In this document: piece by piece, positions 61,439-64,000 of the stretch
Position numbering within the stretch: the first letter of the stretch is position 1
Layout: each line of letters starts with the position of its first letter
NCBI GenBank assembly: GCA_020161135.1
Contig: JAIUOB010000003.1
Span: forward strand, 620,001 to 684,000
Direction of reading: 5' to 3'
Origin: Gemmatimonadota bacterium
GTDB taxonomy: Bacteria; Gemmatimonadota; Gemmatimonadetes; Gemmatimonadales; Gemmatimonadaceae
Length of the DNA stretch: 64,000 nucleotides
Translations under genes and position numbers: made by a program
Notes under the pieces: generated by a model
The model's input: the letters and a program-made list of their open reading frames with translations, nothing else
Databases searched by the model: none
Told to the model about the DNA's origin: nothing

Positions 61439-64000
61439 CACCGTCCTCCGTTGGGCCCCTGCGGCGTGGGTCCACGCACGGCCGGGGCGGTCGTCTTCAC
61501 CTGGTCGCGGCCCTTCTCGAGGTAGGGGATGCCGCGCTGCATCCACGACGGCGGATCCTGGCCGAGAAGTTTCACGCCGAAGAACTCCTGCATCTTCTTG
61601 TCGATGTCCTTCTGGTTGGCGCGCTTCGTCGGGTTGTGCTCGTCGCCGTTGTAGTTGACCATGTAGGCCTCCTTCTGCAGGCGACGCATGGCGACGTAGA
61701 ACTCGATGCCCTGGTACCACGGCACCGCACCGTCGCTGTCGTTGGCCATGAACAGCACCGGCGTCGTCACGCGATCGAGGCGGAAGAGCGGCGAGTTCTC
61801 GATGAAGCGCTCCGGGTACTGCCACAGCGACCCGCCAATGCGGCTCTGCGTGTGCTCGTACTGGAAGGTGCGCGCGAGCCCCGAGCCCCAGCGGATGCCG
61901 CCGTACGCGCTGGTCATGTTCACGACCGTGGCGTTGGGCACCGCCGCCGCGAACATGTTGGTCACGGTGATGAGGTACGCCGACTGGTAGCCACCCCACG
62001 ACTGCCCCGTGATGCCGATGCGCCTCGGGTCGACGAAGCCCTTCTGGATCAGCGACTGCACGCCGGGAATGACCGCCTTCGCCGCGCTCGGTCCGGGCTG
62101 CCCGTCGGTGTAGACGATGTCGGGCATGAACACGAGATAGCCGAGCGCGTTGTAGACCAGCGGATTCACCGTGTTGCGGCCGCTCGGCGCCGAATAGCCG
62201 TGCAAGCCGTCGGTGAGCTTTTCGTAGTAGTACACGACCATCGGCCACTGCCGTGACGGGTCGAAGTTCTCCGGCTTGTACAGCAGCCCGCGCAGCGGAA
62301 TGCCATCACCGTTGAGCCACGATACCATCTCCACCGTGCCGCGCGGATACTGCGCGTCCTGCGGATTGGCGTTCGAGATCTTCGTCGTCTGCGCAATGCT
62401 CGGCCCCGTCCAGAGGTCGGGGAACTCGCGATAGGTGCTCTGCGTGAGCAGGTACTGCTCGGCGTCACGCGCCTTCTGCAGGCCATTGAGCGCCTTGTCG
62501 GCCATCACGATGCGCTCGGGCTTGCTGTCGACGCCGAGCTTGTCGCGCCAGTAGCCGGTCGACTTGGTGAGCGAGTCGACGGCGCGCAGCAGCAGCGGCT
62601 GCGCCGGGTCGAGGAACAGGTCTTCGCGATCGAGGTCGACGACACGGAAGGTCATGCCGGCGCGGCGGCCTTCGCCGTCGGTCACGTTGCGCGGCGCCGC
62701 CACGCCACTCGGATCGATCTCCCACACATCGAAGCGGTCGTACACGAGCACGCGCTTGTCGCCCAGCGTCCAGCCGCCCAGGCCGTACGGGGGCGGCACG
62801 TCGGGCGAGTCGAACTCCTCGTCCTGGAACTTGACCGGCAGCTTGTCGGTGAGCGTGACGGTCTTTCCGGTCGCGACGGCGTACGCCTTCCACTGCCCGT
62901 CGGCGAACCACGTCACGTAGTTGGCCGCCGGCGAGAGCTGCGCGTTGCCATCGAGCCCCTTCACCACCAGCGTGCGCGCGCCCGTGGCCGGGTCGATGAG
63001 ATACACATCGCTCGCACCCTCGCCCCAGAACTGCGGGATCGCATACTCGAGGCTGTTGACGCCCAGCACGCGCTTGCCGTCGGCGCTCACCGTCACACGC
63101 AGGCTGTCGTTCGCGAGCTGCGTCCACTTGCCGGTGGCCAGTGTGTACAGCGCCGTGAAGGTGCGGTTGCGGTCGCGCCCCGCCGACAACTTCTGCTGCG
63201 GCTGGATGGCGGCGTCCTTCCAGTGCCAGAGGTCGTAGATGGCCTTGTCGGCCAGCGAATCGGCCGGAATGCTGTCCATCGGCACGGGCGCCAACGAGAA
63301 CGTGAGCGCGCCCCCTTCGCGCACGAAGCTCACGGCGCCACGCTCCGCCACCAGCAGGCCAGTCGGCACGTCGGCCGAGGTGACCAGCTTGCGCGCCGCC
63401 ACCGTCTTGCCCTTGGCCGGCACCAGCGACGCGTGATACAGCGTCATGCGCGGCGTACGTGTCGTATCGCCTACGTCGGACACGAACGCGACCTGCTCGC
63501 CCTTGCGGTCGAAGGTGAAGCCGCGGTAGGTGGCCTGTCCGGTGATGAGGGGCGTGACGGCGCCCGTCGCGAGGGCACGCACGAACACGCCGTTGTTGGC
63601 ACCGTCGCGCGTGGTGACGGCGTAGCCGAACCACTTCTCGTCGTCGTCGAAGGTGAACGTGGTGACGCCCTCGAGACGCGTCTCGGTGCCGGCGGGCAGG
63701 TCACGCAGCACGACCACGTTGCCGTAGTCGCGGCGCGGGCCGGCCGGCGCGGCGGGTGCACCGGCCGCAGGCGCAGCTCCCCGCCCGGCGCCCGGCGCCG
63801 CCGCGGTGGTGTCCTCGAGCTGATAGGCGAGGAAGCGGCCGCCGTTCCGCGCGAGGCTCCAGCTCCGCACGTTCGGCACACGCGTCACCGCACCGTCGGC
63901 GAGGTTGATGACGGCCATCGTCGAGCGCGGCTGCGGCGCGCCGCGACGGGTGCGTGCCCGCTCCACATCGGCCCGTGCGGGGTAGATGGTCACGACGACG
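61438..64000 (-). CDS. S9 family dipeptidyl/prolyl oligopeptidase, C-terminal part (cut by window edge)
   Basis: About 854 residues are visible; the N-terminus lies beyond position 64000. A GTG at 63993 is probably internal because the preceding codons are still open and no signal peptide follows. The first two thirds form a beta-propeller with WD-like repeats (for example DDEKWFGYAV, NAQLSPAANYVTWFADGQW). The C-terminal alpha/beta-hydrolase domain has GITGQSWGGYQSAYL (catalytic Ser), MANDSDGAVPWYQG (Asp) and YNGDEHNPTKR (His). An Ala/Pro/Gly-rich insert (residues around 30-55 of the visible part) looks disordered. Such large S9 proteins are common, exported digestive peptidases in this group of bacteria. 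Confidence 0.92.
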   Translation of the reverse strand, partial: VVVTIYPARADVERARTRRGAPQPRSTMAVINLADGAVTRVPNVRSWSLARNGGRFLAYQLEDTTAAAPGAGRGAAPAAGAPAAPAGPRRDYGNVVVLRDLPAGTETRLEGVTTFTFDDDEKWFGYAVTTRDGANNGVFVRALATGAVTPLITGQATYRGFTFDRKGEQVAFVSDVGDTTRTPRMTLYHASLVPAKGKTVAARKLVTSADVPTGLLVAERGAVSFVREGGALTFSLAPVPMDSIPADSLADKAIYDLWHWKDAAIQPQQKLSAGRDRNRTFTALYTLATGKWTQLANDSLRVTVSADGKRVLGVNSLEYAIPQFWGEGASDVYLIDPATGARTLVVKGLDGNAQLSPAANYVTWFADGQWKAYAVATGKTVTLTDKLPVKFQDEEFDSPDVPPPYGLGGWTLGDKRVLVYDRFDVWEIDPSGVAAPRNVTDGEGRRAGMTFRVVDLDREDLFLDPAQPLLLRAVDSLTKSTGYWRDKLGVDSKPERIVMADKALNGLQKARDAEQYLLTQSTYREFPDLWTGPSIAQTTKISNANPQDAQYPRGTVEMVSWLNGDGIPLRGLLYKPENFDPSRQWPMVVYYYEKLTDGLHGYSAPSGRNTVNPLVYNALGYLVFMPDIVYTDGQPGPSAAKAVIPGVQSLIQKGFVDPRRIGITGQSWGGYQSAYLITVTNMFAAAVPNATVVNMTSAYGGIRWGSGLARTFQYEHTQSRIGGSLWQYPERFIENSPLFRLDRVTTPVLFMANDSDGAVPWYQGIEFYVAMRRLQKEAYMVNYNGDEHNPTKRANQKDIDKKMQEFFGVKLLGQDPPSWMQRGIPYLEKGRDQVKTTAPAVRGPTPQGPNGGR

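Noticed and set aside
63976..63993. GTG 63993 as the start of the right-edge S9 peptidase
   Set aside because: Codons before it are still open to the window edge and no signal peptide follows, so the gene most likely begins outside.

Overview
The window looks like chromosomal DNA of a GC-rich, Gram-negative, aerobic bacterium. My best guess is Gemmatimonadota (Gemmatimonadaceae). The reasons are the very high GC content with long antisense open frames, many GTG starts and 1-4 bp gene overlaps, a six-gene Alternative Complex III operon, a TonB/ExbBD cluster, many lipoproteins, and S9 peptidases typical of that phylum. The phylum call is inference. I see no insertion sequence, phage, integrase or CRISPR array. 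No stretch over 300 bp lacks a gene; the largest gaps are about 31553-31826, 42121-42337 and 13433-13648.

Left part (1-12104, minus strand): a tightly packed directon. In order of transcription it holds NamZ, a CDP-alcohol phosphatidyltransferase with inositol-phosphate synthase (a likely phosphoinositide lipid route), small unknown proteins, a lipoyl E2 acyltransferase, two more small proteins, a PHP phosphoesterase, a pteridine-reductase-like SDR with an altered active site, an unknown Rossmann/cysteine protein, thioredoxin reductase, a metallo-beta-lactamase hydrolase, a lipoprotein, and an aspartase cut by the window edge.

10.7-20 kb: a putative cell-wall sugar recovery region. NamZ (minus) diverges from an AmiE-like serine hydrolase, an A-type Fe-S carrier, a NagB-PIG-L fusion, a sodium/sugar symporter, a BadF-type sugar kinase and an NtrC-like regulator. 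The regulator's Fis helix-turn-helix lies in a separate overlapping frame. The last four genes are chained by 4-bp overlaps.

20-31.6 kb (minus): a dicarboxylate symporter, an amino-acid permease, a TonB-ExbB-ExbD-ExbD-TonB operon with a visible promoter and terminator, and a four-gene two-component block (PAS kinase, NtrC-like regulator, OmpR regulator, HAMP kinase).

31.8-42.1 kb: a small heat-shock protein, a peroxiredoxin, tRNA-Ala(TGC), an S9-type hydrolase, then actA-actF (minus), encoding a quinol-oxidising respiratory complex with a pentaheme subunit. No terminal oxidase genes are adjacent.

42.3-55.4 kb: an accessory-looking segment. It has TrmJ, a class III aminotransferase and two tandem amidohydrolase-fold proteins (the second apparently without metal ligands), then a heparinase II/III-like lyase, a peptide-type ABC binding protein and two permeases without ATPases, and a GH38 mannosidase. 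This is the least explained part and the best candidate for something undescribed.

55.4-64 kb: DedA, Mn-type superoxide dismutase, a TauE/SafE permease, a Yip1-like membrane protein, arginine decarboxylase SpeA, a TIGR00266/AIM24 protein, and an S9 peptidase cut by the right edge.
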